A stretch of DNA of 29,326 nt, from contig CAYRVF010000068.1 of NCBI GenBank assembly GCA_964427535.1, forward strand, positions 1 through 29,326, written 5' to 3'. Each line of letters opens with the position of its first letter. The stretch's first letter is position 1. A program made the position numbers and the translations under genes. Of the stretch, positions 1-7,977 are shown one piece after another. Below the pieces are notes generated by a model, which was not told the origin of the DNA, did not search any database, and saw only the letters and a list, made by a program, of their open reading frames with translations. Source of the stretch: CAYRVF01 sp964427535 (GTDB lineage Bacteria; Chloroflexota; Ktedonobacteria; Ktedonobacterales; JADMIN01).

Positions 1-50
1 TTGTGGTGCGCTACCAGGCTGCGCTACGCCCCGACGTATCCCCACCTTAG
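1..50 (+). CDS. Possible C-terminal end of a protein cut by the window edge
   Basis: One plus-strand frame (first full codon at position 3) reads VVRYQAALRPDVSPP and then stops at TAG 48-50. It has no internal stop and looks like an ordinary protein end, and it would converge on the minus-strand carboxypeptidase that ends at 76. Fifteen residues are too few to name a family, and an open frame of this length is expected by chance, so this is only a possibility. Confidence 0.22.
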   Translation, partial: VVRYQAALRPDVSPP

Positions 51-75
51 CACAGGGAGGAGCCGCTAGTCAAGG

Positions 76-1122
76 CTATGGAGCCGCGTGGCTACGGGTG
101 CGCCGCAGTTGTTGCTGGAAGGCGAAGCCCCAATCGAGCAGCGCGGTCGCGTCGGTGAAGCGGTCGTTCGCGCCCGAGTCGCCCATCTCGCCGAGCACGA
201 CTCCCAGCAGGCGTCCGCCCGGCTGGGCTGCGGAGAAGACGAGGCAATCACCCGCGCCGCCCGTGTAGCCCGTCTTGACGCCGGTCGCCCCGTCATACGC
301 GAAGGCGCGGGACGGCAGCAGCTCGTTGGTATTCGCGAGCCGGAGCGGCCCATGATCGGCAGTGGCCGGGAGCACGATACTCGGCGTGCTCACGATCTGA
401 TCGAGCGTCGGGTCGGCGAGCGCGTAGTGCGCGAGCGTGGCGAGATCGCGCGCCGAGGTGTAATGTCCCGGCGCATCGAGGCCAGTCGGGTTGCTGAAGT
501 GCGTGTGCGTCAGCCCGAGCAAGAAGGCTTCGGTGTTCATCAGGCGCACGAAGGCGTCTTGCGAGCCCGCCACGCCGTCCGCGATGGCGACCGCGGCGTC
601 GTCACCGGATGGCAGCATCAGCGCATAGAGCAGGTCACGCAGCGTGAGCGTCTCGCCCTGCTGCACGCCCGCCACGCTATTGATGCCGTTATTCATCGCG
701 GCCGCATCCGCGCCGATGGGAATGCGTTGGTCAAGCGTGCCGAAGCGCAGTGCCACCAGCGCCGTCATGATCTTGGTCGTGCTCGCCATCGGCACGGAGG
801 TATCGGCGTTGAGCGCGTAGTAGACCTGGCCGGTATCCTCGTCGAGCAGGATCGCGGCGTTGGCGCGAATTGCGGGCGCCGTAACCGGTTCGTCGGTCGA
901 GGGAGGTGAGGGCAACGGCGTTGCCGCCGGCTGACTGAGCGCGGCTGCCGCTGCGCCTGCCGTGAGCGGAGGCTCGCTCGATTGAGAGGCGCACGCCGAG
1001 AGCAGCAGCGTCAGACAAACCGCCAGCAGCACGCCTGCCATCCAGCGGTGACGCACTCGCCTGGAGAGAGCTCTTCCTTGCAGAGATCGCACTCGCATCG
1101 CGCCGCACTGCCTCCGGGCCAT
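76..1122 (-). CDS. D-alanyl-D-alanine carboxypeptidase, lipoprotein (peptidase S11)
   Basis: This is a penicillin-binding protein of the S11 family, which trims the terminal D-Ala from peptidoglycan stem peptides outside the membrane. The 348-residue product starts with a basic stretch and a hydrophobic segment ending in the lipobox LSAC (Cys44), so it is probably lipid-anchored. Active-site motifs are visible: SxxK as STTK (114-117), the second motif as SGD (172-174, where SGN is usual), and KTG (283-285); the family's SNPTGLD stretch is at 210-216. Family members are often longer because of a C-terminal beta domain and amphipathic anchor; here the protein ends soon after the catalytic domain, in keeping with an N-terminal lipid anchor. 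Met9 (position 1098) is an alternative start with a similar ribosome site. It lies downstream of the methyltransferase gene, separated by a repeat and a possible promoter. Confidence 0.92.
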   Translation of the reverse strand: MARRQCGAMRVRSLQGRALSRRVRHRWMAGVLLAVCLTLLLSACASQSSEPPLTAGAAAAALSQPAATPLPSPPSTDEPVTAPAIRANAAILLDEDTGQVYYALNADTSVPMASTTKIMTALVALRFGTLDQRIPIGADAAAMNNGINSVAGVQQGETLTLRDLLYALMLPSGDDAAVAIADGVAGSQDAFVRLMNTEAFLLGLTHTHFSNPTGLDAPGHYTSARDLATLAHYALADPTLDQIVSTPSIVLPATADHGPLRLANTNELLPSRAFAYDGATGVKTGYTGGAGDCLVFSAAQPGGRLLGVVLGEMGDSGANDRFTDATALLDWGFAFQQQLRRTRSHAAP

Positions 1123-1159
1123 ATGATAGTCGCGCCTCTCGCGTTGAGTGGACCGCTCT

Positions 1160-1165
1160 ACTATA
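1160..1165 (-). promoter_or_regulatory. Possible -10 box for the carboxypeptidase gene
   Basis: The minus strand reads TATAGT here, five of six bases matching the sigma-70 -10 consensus, with a start expected about 30 bases before the ATG at 1122. No convincing -35 box sits 16-18 bases upstream, so the call rests on the -10 alone. Confidence 0.3.
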
Positions 1166-1203
1166 CAGCATCTGGCGCGTGCACACCTCCTTCCTCTGGT
1201 GAC

Positions 1204-1250
1204 CTACATCAGCGACCCCTTCCCTTGAGGGAGGGGGGCGGGGGTTAGGT
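1204..1250. repeat. Dispersed palindromic repeat, family A copy 1
   Basis: This 47-base GC-rich element ends at the methyltransferase stop codon. It contains the palindrome TCCCTTGAGGGA followed by a G-rich run. A second copy lies inverted at 4199-4246; over the first 35 bases the two agree at about 30 positions, including CATCAGCGACC. Both copies are intergenic and next to a 3' gene end. Confidence 0.7.
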
Positions 1251-2350
1251 CAGCCGCGCGTCGCCGAGACGCACAGCATGGGGACCGTCATTGTGACATC
1301 GCCGGTGCCTGCCTGAGCGCGCGCGGCGAGGCGCCGCTCTACCTCGTTGAAGACGAGACGGCGGACGGTCATGTCTGGCACCACCGCACGCCAGGCCCCC
1401 ATGTACGTCGTCTGCACCAGCGGCGAGGAGAGGTAGGCATGTGGGTCAGGGAAGTGGAGCGTGAACGAATCGGTCAGGATGCGCTGAACTGTGAAGCCCG
1501 CCCGTTCCACGAGCTGCCGCACGCTGGCGATGGTTGGCTGCTGCGCGACGATCTCGCTGAACGCGCGCAGATAGTCGCCGAGCTTGAGGTCGCGGAGCGT
1601 GAGATAGTACGAGTCCAGGAACTCGCGCATTGTCGATTGCAGCGGCGTCGTCAGCACGAGCTGTCCGTTTGGCCGCAGTAGGCGCCACATCGCGCCGAGG
1701 GCAGCTGACTTGTCGACGAAGCTCGGCAGGCCAAGGTTGCACGTGATGATGTCGAACGCGTTCTCCGGTAGGCCGCTGTCGGTGATGTCGCCGACGAGGA
1801 ACGACACGTTGCGCAGCCAATCGTCGCTCGCGACGCGCCGGGCGTGCAGGATCGCCTCGGGCCAGACGTCGATGCCCGCGAGATCGGCATCCTGCCCGAG
1901 AAAGCGCGCCAACTCCAGCGTCGGGTAGCCTGTGCCGCACGCTACGTCGAGCACCTGCAGGCCGCTCGCCCGTGGCAGCGTGAGGAAGACGCTCAGCAGG
2001 AGACGCCCAAACGGCTGCGACCACTGCGGCCGGATCAGCGCGTCGTAGAGCTCCACGAACCCCGGTTCGCGTACGTCGTACGAGACGGTGAGGTAGTCTT
2101 CCGTCTGCGCACGTGCGCTGAGCGCGAGTGCCGCCGGGCTCAGCGAATCATGCGGACCTGGCGTGTGCGCGGGCGCGACCGGCGCGGGCAGATCGAGGGC
2201 GGCTTCGCGGGCGAGGGCGAGATCGCGCAGCGCGGGCACATGGCCGGTGTAACCGTGGCGCGCGCGCGATGGGTCCCAGTCATCCCAATCGCCGCTTCCG
2301 TTCGCCGGACGCGGCGCGCTCGGCGGCGGAAGCCGGTCAAACGGTCCCAT
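1250..2350 (-). CDS. Class I SAM-dependent methyltransferase
   Basis: A Rossmann-fold methyltransferase of 366 residues, expected to transfer a methyl group from S-adenosylmethionine; the acceptor cannot be told. Motif I is clear at 133-143 (VLDVACGTGYP), the acidic residue that binds the SAM ribose is Asp161 in AGIDVW, and GDITD at 187-191 matches the next motif. About 110 residues precede the catalytic core, the first 80 being proline- and alanine-rich and probably disordered, which is unusual for the family. The start is preceded by GGAGCGAG. It sits 41 bases after the stop of the zinc-ribbon membrane protein and is probably co-transcribed with it. Small-molecule and quinone-type methyltransferases share this core, so the substrate is open. 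Confidence 0.85.
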   Translation of the reverse strand: MGPFDRLPPPSAPRPANGSGDWDDWDPSRARHGYTGHVPALRDLALAREAALDLPAPVAPAHTPGPHDSLSPAALALSARAQTEDYLTVSYDVREPGFVELYDALIRPQWSQPFGRLLLSVFLTLPRASGLQVLDVACGTGYPTLELARFLGQDADLAGIDVWPEAILHARRVASDDWLRNVSFLVGDITDSGLPENAFDIITCNLGLPSFVDKSAALGAMWRLLRPNGQLVLTTPLQSTMREFLDSYYLTLRDLKLGDYLRAFSEIVAQQPTIASVRQLVERAGFTVQRILTDSFTLHFPDPHAYLSSPLVQTTYMGAWRAVVPDMTVRRLVFNEVERRLAARAQAGTGDVTMTVPMLCVSATRG

Positions 2351-2391
2351 CGATTTCTCGCTCCGCTCGTGTTCGTGCGCCAGTCTCGCGC

Positions 2392-3609
2392 TTACGCGAT
2401 ACGCCGTGCGACATCAGCTACAGGTGGCGCGCCCGCGTCGGCCTTGCCAGGTGTGGTCGTGGTCGAAGGCTTGGGCGTCGTCTTCGGCGCTGACGTGCCC
2501 GCCGGATTGGGAGTCGCCGTGGGCGCGGGAGCCTGGATGGCGAAGTAGATCGTCTGGGCCAGATGGGGATCCTTAGGATCGTTGCCCGGATCGTTGGCGG
2601 GTTTATCCCAATAGATCTTCGCCATTCCGACGCCAGCAGTCGGATAGATGAGGCCGAAGTAGGTGTTCGATTCTTCGGTCACTGGCTGATCCACCTTGGA
2701 GCCGGCCGGGAGTTGCAGGTCAACGCCGTTCAGAAACCAGCGGATGTGCAACGTGTGTTGCTCGCCCTTGGTGATGCCGCGCACCTGGACGACGGCGAAG
2801 ACCTCGGTATTCGTCAGGAAGTGTGACGTCGGGGTCACCGGATCGATGTTGGCGTCAACACCTTGTGCGGTCACCACCGAGCGTACCGTGGTCGCGGAGG
2901 GACCTGGCGTCGCGACCGGCGTGGCGGGCACATTCTTGTATGAGGGCGTGGCCACCGTCAGGCGCGTCCGGATCGGCGGAAGGATGAGCTTCTGGATCTG
3001 GTTGCGCCCGACGAGGCCCGCGATGCCGCAGCTTGCGATGCACACCAGCATCACGCTAAGCACGCCGCTGAGCACGCGCCACGTGCCGAGCTTGACCTTA
3101 CGCTTCTCTCCCGTCGCCGGAATATAAACCGGGCGGCGGATGCCAAGCGCGCGCTCCTCTTCTTCCGTCGCGGGGAAGCCGGGCAGCGCGGGCACACCAG
3201 CGCCCATCTCCATCGGCATCATGCCGCCCTGTGTGGGCACGAGCGCGCGCTCCAGATCGACCTCTTCATAGTCGGGCGCGCTCTGGCGCCGGGCCGAGCC
3301 CATACGTTGCGAGGGGCGCTCGTCGGCGTAGGGGTCGTCGTCCCAGTCGGCGTCGCGGCGACCGGCGCCCCAATCGGAGCCGCGCGCGGAGGCTCCCGGA
3401 GCGTGCGTTCGCATCGAGCGACCGGGTCCGCCTTGGCTGCCGCCGCGTCGCCCGCCGCCCTGACGCGAGCCACTGCCCCACTCGTCGTAGCCGTCGTCAG
3501 CGCGACCCTTCCACTGGCTGAGCGAAGAGCGTCTACCCGGCGGCGGCGCACCGCACTCCGGGCATGGTCCGGTCCGTGGACGAGGCGCTCCGCACTGGTC
3601 GCAATCCAT
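2392..3609 (-). CDS. Zinc-ribbon, single-pass membrane protein of unknown function
   Basis: The 405-residue product has a distinct layout. Residues 1-20 form a small zinc ribbon (Cys3/Cys6 and Cys16/Cys19). Residues 25-170 are rich in Arg, Gly and Asp and look disordered. One membrane segment spans about 178-200. A C-terminal domain of about 170 residues follows, probably outside the cell, ending in a Thr/Pro-rich tail. The domain has beta-type alternation around WFLNGVDLQLPAG but I do not recognise it. The start is Met at 3609, because GGAGG lies seven bases upstream and the zinc ribbon begins at once; a longer frame upstream has no ribosome site and would cover the promoter at 3698-3727. 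First gene of the unit running into the methyltransferase. Confidence 0.8.
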   Translation of the reverse strand: MDCDQCGAPRPRTGPCPECGAPPPGRRSSLSQWKGRADDGYDEWGSGSRQGGGRRGGSQGGPGRSMRTHAPGASARGSDWGAGRRDADWDDDPYADERPSQRMGSARRQSAPDYEEVDLERALVPTQGGMMPMEMGAGVPALPGFPATEEEERALGIRRPVYIPATGEKRKVKLGTWRVLSGVLSVMLVCIASCGIAGLVGRNQIQKLILPPIRTRLTVATPSYKNVPATPVATPGPSATTVRSVVTAQGVDANIDPVTPTSHFLTNTEVFAVVQVRGITKGEQHTLHIRWFLNGVDLQLPAGSKVDQPVTEESNTYFGLIYPTAGVGMAKIYWDKPANDPGNDPKDPHLAQTIYFAIQAPAPTATPNPAGTSAPKTTPKPSTTTTPGKADAGAPPVADVARRIA

Positions 3610-3697
3610 GACACATCCTCCTGGGAGCTGACGACGGGCGGCAATCGGCGCTGGAACGGCGCGCGGACGGCGAGCATCCAGTGCGCGATGCCACCGC

Positions 3698-3727
3698 AGC
3701 ATACACGCCGTACGGAAATAGGGTCAA
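3698..3727 (-). promoter_or_regulatory. Sigma-70-like promoter for the zinc-ribbon/methyltransferase unit
   Basis: The minus strand has TTGACC, an 18-base spacer and TATGCT. The transcript would start about 80 bases before the ATG at 3609. Both boxes are near consensus, which stands out in this GC-rich DNA. Confidence 0.6.
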
Positions 3728-3833
3728 GAACGCCCCCGGGCAGTAGGAGCAATGGGGGACGAGAACGTGACGACATAACAGCATAGTGGCTATCGGGTCT
3801 TCAGGGTGCTCGTCTGGATGTTGCGCGGGCGTG

Positions 3834-3862
3834 TGGTCGTGGGCGGCGGGGCGTGCTACCAT
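3834..3862 (+). promoter_or_regulatory. Possible promoter for the 73-residue gene
   Basis: An extended -10 (TG, one base, then TACCAT at 3857-3862) is preceded at 17 bases by TGGTCG, a weak -35. The start would lie about 75 bases before the ATG at 3946. Confidence 0.38.
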
Positions 3863-3945
3863 ATCTCTCGCGACGCTGGCCAGGCGCGAACAACCGGCCA
3901 AGGCAGACGAGGCGGAGCATGTAGGCATCTCCAGTCGAGGACAGC

Positions 3946-4167
3946 ATGGAACGAGAATCCCAGGACGCCTACTTCAACCGGCAGGCGATCGAGCGCCTGG
4001 CGCAGCATATCCCCTTCGAGACCGATCCGCAGACGCAGGCCGAGCTCATCGAGATGCTGAGCGAGCTGGTGCGGACACACGGACCGCTGATCGACCCGGA
4101 GGTGTTCGGCTTCGAGGCCCGCCAGTCGCTGGAACGTCTCGGCCTCTGGGCGCGCATCGGCGGGTGA
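3946..4167 (+). CDS. Small hypothetical protein, 73 residues
   Basis: I do not recognise this protein. It is soluble, without cysteines or a membrane segment, and probably mostly helical; acidic and basic residues alternate in its middle part (TQAELIEMLSELVRTH). The ribosome site GAGG sits five bases before the ATG, and a candidate promoter lies upstream, which supports a real gene despite its size. It is divergent from the zinc-ribbon gene and is followed by two repeats before the end of the convergent comEC gene. Confidence 0.65.
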   Translation: MERESQDAYFNRQAIERLAQHIPFETDPQTQAELIEMLSELVRTHGPLIDPEVFGFEARQSLERLGLWARIGG

Positions 4168-4198
4168 CGAGTGGGCCCACCCATTGACCCTGCGCAGA

Positions 4199-4246
4199 AC
4201 CTACCCCTCAACCCCCATCCCTTGAGGGAAGCGGTCGCTGATGAAG
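4199..4246. repeat. Dispersed palindromic repeat, family A copy 2
   Basis: A 48-base element in inverted orientation to the copy at 1204-1250. It has the palindromic centre TCCCTTGAGGGA and a shared flank. It lies just after the small gene, in the gap between two convergent genes. Confidence 0.7.
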
Positions 4247-4285
4247 GGTTCGCGGCTATAGGGGCCGTGAGTTGAGCCGCACGAT

Positions 4286-4336
4286 TGGCTCCTCTCTCCC
4301 AGCGTCAGGTGGGAGGGAGGCTCGGAGAGGGGGCCA
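4286..4336. repeat. Dispersed palindromic repeat, family B copy 1
   Basis: A 51-base element with outer arms TGGC...GCCA and inner CTCTCTCCC...GGAGAGGGGG, able to fold into a long imperfect hairpin. The reverse complement of 22370-22420 has the same length and agrees at 46 of 51 positions by my count. It ends six bases from the comEC stop codon. Confidence 0.8.
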
Positions 4337-4341
4337 GCCGC

Positions 4342-6894
4342 CTATCCACTGAGGGTCCAGCCGGAGGCGTCGCCGGTGAGGTCGAGCGTGCCGGTCTCGC
4401 TGACACGCTCCACGGTCGCCCCGAGCGCCTGAGCGAGGTCCGCGTCACTTGCGGCGAGGTCGTCGTGGACGATCTTCGCCTCAAACGAGGTCTGTGACGT
4501 CAGCGGGCTCTCGGTAATGACGACGAGACGCGGATGGGCGCGCGCCAGCACGGGCAGCAGTGATCCGGTGAGCAGCAGCGGCGTGTTGTGCGGCGCGGCA
4601 ACCTCCACCACGTCGGAAGTCAGCGACTCACCCGAGTTCGCCAGCGCATCCAACGCGTAGGCGTCGGCGCTGCCGAGGAAGAGCACACGGATGCCTGGCG
4701 CGTCGAGCCGCAGTACGGCGTCGTTGCTGGCCGTCGTGCTGCCTCCACCTGAGGGGTAGAGTTGTTGCGGCGGAGCGAGCACCTGCAGCGAGGTGCCCGC
4801 GCCGAGCGTCAGCGTCGCATGCTCGCGGACGACGGTATGTGGCACATGCGCTTGCCGCAGCGCGTCGAGCCACGCTACATACTCTTGCGTCGGGTGAACC
4901 ATGCCCATATCGACGGCCTGCCCGACGCTGAAGTGTGCTGTCGCGTCTTCCAGTCCGCGAGCGTCCCCAGCGCGCGGATCGGTGAGCATCGCCAGGTTGA
5001 TGGTGCGGTGCCAGAACGGGAGGGAAGTCGCGAGCGCAGATTCCAACGTTGGGCCGTCGGGACCGCCGTCGAGCAGCACGCTGACGCCGTTTGGCAGCCG
5101 GAGCAGCGTCGCCTCGCCGCCAGGGCCAAGATCGAGAAAGTCGAGCCGGGTGCGATTTCCGGAGGCCAGTGCGGGCCCAGTCGCGCCCACAGCGCCAAGC
5201 AGCGACACTGCCGTGATGGTCGCCAGCACCGCTCGGGCCGCGCGGCTGCGTGCGCGCGTGTCTGCGCGCGTCGGAGGTGTGGACGCCGTGACCCGCGTTC
5301 GCCGTAGCCAGCGGGCGAGCGCCGGACGCAGCGCCCACAGCGCGAGCGCCAGCCCGATGTAGTAGAGCGCCGCCAGCGCGAACGAGCCGCCCGAAACGGC
5401 GAGCGACGCGAACGGCAGCCGGGCGCACACCGCGATGACGGTATCGACGAACCAGAGCAGCGGCCACGCAGCCCACCCCACGACCACCGCTGCGGGCGCC
5501 ACGACCGGCAGCACGCCAAGAACCGCGATGAGCATGCCGAGGACGAGCAGCGGGGCGAGCAATGGCACCGCGAGCAGGTTCGCCAGCGGCGCGATGAGCG
5601 AGATCTGCGCGAAGGTGAGCGCGAGCACCGGCAGCGTCGCGATCTGCGCGGCCAGTGTGACGGCCAGCGACTCCGTGACGACCTCCGTGAGTGGGGCATT
5701 CCGCCAGCGCCGCAGCAGCGACGACAGCCAGCGTTGCAATGTCGGCACGAGCAGCGGCAGCCCCAGCGTGCCCAGCATCGTGAGTTGAAAACTGGCGTCA
5801 TAGAGCACCAGCGGGTCGAGCGCGCTCATGACGAACGCTGCCAGCGCGAGCGCGGTGTAGACGTTATAGACGCGGCCCACTGCGGGGGCGAGCACTAGCA
5901 GTCCGCCCATGAGAGCGGCACGGACGGCGGCTGGTCCGCCTCCGCCGAGAGCGGCATACGCGGCGACCGCCAGCATCGCGCCAATCGTGCGCGGCCACCA
6001 GCCCAGCACACGTAGCGCATCGCCGCTCATCTGCGCCAGCAACGCCACTTTCAGCCCCGCGGGCACAACCATATGAATCGTGCCAGTTGCGGTGAACAGC
6101 GGCAGCCGCACGCGCAGCATCGGCGTCTTCAGGCCCAGCACGATGCCGATAAGCAGCGCCGCCTCGGGCTCGGGCACGGCATGTTCGAGCGCTTGCGCCA
6201 TCCGCACGCGTAAGGCGAAGAGCCACGTGAACACAGGATTGCCGCCCCCGCGAGCGACGACGCGCGCCCGTGCGCCGGTGAGCCGCGCGACCAGCGTTGA
6301 GGGAGTGCCGCCCGCGGCGATCGGCTTGAGCTTGCCTGTCGTGCTGATCGTGTCGCCGTAGGTCGGCGCATACCAGCTATCGGCTCCCGAGATGTCTGCC
6401 GCGATGCGTCCACTGGCCGGTTGCCAATGCGTGCCATCACGGCTGATCTGCTGGACGTCGAGCGTGAGGGTGCGGTATCCGGCGTAGAGCACCGGCTCGT
6501 CGAGCACGTCACCTTGCACATGCAGCGTCCCGCCGGTGGCGTAGACCGTGAGGGTGTTTGCGTCGGACGCCGCCGTTGCCAGCGCCGAGCGCGCCCCACC
6601 GGTGCACAGCCCGAGCGCGAGCAGCGCGGCCCCCAACAGCAGGCGGATGCTCCCCAGGCTCGTTCTGACGGGCAACCTTGAAAGCGCCATCCGGCACACG
6701 AGCGCGAGCAACAGCCAGATCAACGCCCCGGCGATCCACACGGCGATGGGCAGCCTGCTGACCAGGGACACCGACGACTGAAGGCCGATGCCCGTGAGCC
6801 ACGCCGCCACCAGCGCCACGAGCGCGTAGCCCCCAAACAGCGGCCGCGCCGACGCGAGAACCGTCTGAGGACGTGCGGGCGCGGATGGAAGCAT
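4342..6894 (-). CDS. comEC: ComEC/Rec2-family DNA uptake channel with degenerate MBL domain
   Basis: ComEC forms the inner-membrane channel for single-stranded DNA in natural transformation. The 850-residue product has the full layout: two or three N-terminal membrane helices, an OB-like DUF4131 region (about 115-215), the polytopic Competence domain (about 225-530), a membrane segment near 555-578, and a C-terminal metallo-beta-lactamase-like domain (583-850). The usual HxHxDH metal motif is missing: residues 637-648 read LTDPRAGDARGL, with no histidine. The usual GD aspartate before the end is also gone (LGSADA, 740-745), and the late HH pair is reduced to one His (APHN). In the Competence domain the normal SGLH reads PAGLK (278-282). 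The ribosome site GAAGGG precedes the ATG. Other transformation genes are not nearby. Confidence 0.9.
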   Translation of the reverse strand: MLPSAPARPQTVLASARPLFGGYALVALVAAWLTGIGLQSSVSLVSRLPIAVWIAGALIWLLLALVCRMALSRLPVRTSLGSIRLLLGAALLALGLCTGGARSALATAASDANTLTVYATGGTLHVQGDVLDEPVLYAGYRTLTLDVQQISRDGTHWQPASGRIAADISGADSWYAPTYGDTISTTGKLKPIAAGGTPSTLVARLTGARARVVARGGGNPVFTWLFALRVRMAQALEHAVPEPEAALLIGIVLGLKTPMLRVRLPLFTATGTIHMVVPAGLKVALLAQMSGDALRVLGWWPRTIGAMLAVAAYAALGGGGPAAVRAALMGGLLVLAPAVGRVYNVYTALALAAFVMSALDPLVLYDASFQLTMLGTLGLPLLVPTLQRWLSSLLRRWRNAPLTEVVTESLAVTLAAQIATLPVLALTFAQISLIAPLANLLAVPLLAPLLVLGMLIAVLGVLPVVAPAAVVVGWAAWPLLWFVDTVIAVCARLPFASLAVSGGSFALAALYYIGLALALWALRPALARWLRRTRVTASTPPTRADTRARSRAARAVLATITAVSLLGAVGATGPALASGNRTRLDFLDLGPGGEATLLRLPNGVSVLLDGGPDGPTLESALATSLPFWHRTINLAMLTDPRAGDARGLEDATAHFSVGQAVDMGMVHPTQEYVAWLDALRQAHVPHTVVREHATLTLGAGTSLQVLAPPQQLYPSGGGSTTASNDAVLRLDAPGIRVLFLGSADAYALDALANSGESLTSDVVEVAAPHNTPLLLTGSLLPVLARAHPRLVVITESPLTSQTSFEAKIVHDDLAASDADLAQALGATVERVSETGTLDLTGDASGWTLSG

Positions 6895-7010
6895 GCATCA
6901 CCCTTCTACCAGCGCCACAGTGGAACAAGCGAGCCGAGGCATACGTGCGGACAGAGCGAGCTGGCGCTGTATGTGCAGTGTACCAGATGCGCGGCGAAGA
7001 GGCTCGGTCG

Positions 7011-7943
7011 CTAGGCGTTGCGGATGGCGCGGAGCACCGCCTGCGGTCCGCCTTTGCGCTCGATGTCGAGGAAGTGGCGCAGGCCGCGGCCGTACACGTC
7101 GTCGCGGCGGGTTGCGCGCGCGGCCAGCAGGGTATTGCCACGCGCGGCGAGCACGCGATGGGCGACCCACTCGGCGAAGCCCTCCTGCATGAGCGGATCA
7201 CGGAGGTGCGGCGCCTGCTCGGCCTGCCAGGCGTGCGCCAGCTCGTGCGCGAGCGTGCCCAGCAGCAGCGCGCGCGGCAGCCCCATCTCGACGTAGATGG
7301 TGGTGGCGTCGTGTGCGCGCACGAAGAAACCGAGCACGTGGTAGCTCGTCGCGGAACCGCCTGCCTCAGGCTCCAGCAGCCGGTGCTCGCGCCGAATCTC
7401 GCCCATCCGACGGCGCCCGATGACTTCAAGCGTGGGAATCGCGCGCAGATCGGTACGGGTCACGGAGGTGACGGCGGCGACCGCCTCGCGGTAGACGTCT
7501 CGAATACCCGCGACGTCGAGCACGAGGTCGGCGGAACACGCCGGGCAGCGATACTGGCCGTCCACCAGTGGCCGCGCATGCTCTCCTACGGGTGCACGGC
7601 AGAGGTCACAACGCGGGCGGCTCTGCACACAGCGCGGACAGAAGTAGCGCGGCGCGGGCTGCGGCATCATCTCCTCGAAGGTGTACCACGTGCCCGCGAT
7701 AGCTTGGCCGCACGACGAACAGCGGTGGGCAGCGCGATAACATGCCGCGCAGAGCGGCCCATCGGTGCTCGCATGGCTGTGGGTGTCGTGGTCGCCGAGG
7801 GGCACGCCGCAGCGGGCGCAGCGCAGCCGCGAGGACTGACACGCGGCGCACACGATGAGGCCAGATTCATAGCGGTAATAGCGCGTGCTCAGGCGTCGCC
7901 CACAGAGGTGACAGAAGCGCGGCGGCGCGCTTACATCCCTCAC
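7011..7943 (-). CDS. DA1-like zinc metallopeptidase with LIM/zinc-ribbon modules
   Basis: The 310-residue protein joins a cysteine-rich front half to a gluzincin-type peptidase. The front half has eight CxxC pairs (Cys11/14, 32/35, 42/45, 65/68, 75/78, 102/105, 112/115, 133/136), enough for four zinc sites like LIM or zinc-ribbon modules. The C-terminal half carries HELAH (233-237) with a downstream QEG glutamate (Glu254), the layout of the DA1-like peptidase known from plant DA1, a LIM-containing, ubiquitin-activated protease. There is no signal peptide or membrane segment, so it acts in the cytoplasm. The start is GTG at 7943, with GGAGG five bases upstream; a longer frame would overlap the cyclase gene. 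It follows that gene by 34 bases and is very likely co-transcribed with it. Confidence 0.82.
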   Translation of the reverse strand: MRDVSAPPRFCHLCGRRLSTRYYRYESGLIVCAACQSSRLRCARCGVPLGDHDTHSHASTDGPLCAACYRAAHRCSSCGQAIAGTWYTFEEMMPQPAPRYFCPRCVQSRPRCDLCRAPVGEHARPLVDGQYRCPACSADLVLDVAGIRDVYREAVAAVTSVTRTDLRAIPTLEVIGRRRMGEIRREHRLLEPEAGGSATSYHVLGFFVRAHDATTIYVEMGLPRALLLGTLAHELAHAWQAEQAPHLRDPLMQEGFAEWVAHRVLAARGNTLLAARATRRDDVYGRGLRHFLDIERKGGPQAVLRAIRNA

Positions 7944-7977
7944 GGAAGCCTCCTCCACGGGCGAGCCGGGTTCTACG

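Larger units (their letters stand above)
3610..3945. other. Divergent intergenic region
   Basis: This 336-base stretch separates the leftward zinc-ribbon gene from the rightward small gene and carries a promoter for each. I see no further gene; the open frames in it lack ribosome sites and overlap the promoters. Confidence 0.6.

Noticed and set aside
731..1186. Minus-strand frame with a GGAGG-like sequence near 1190
   Set aside because: It overlaps the carboxypeptidase in another frame, its GTG start abuts the G-rich sequence, and it has no domain.
4199..4336. CRISPR-like array
   Set aside because: The two adjacent repeats are different families, not regular units with spacers.
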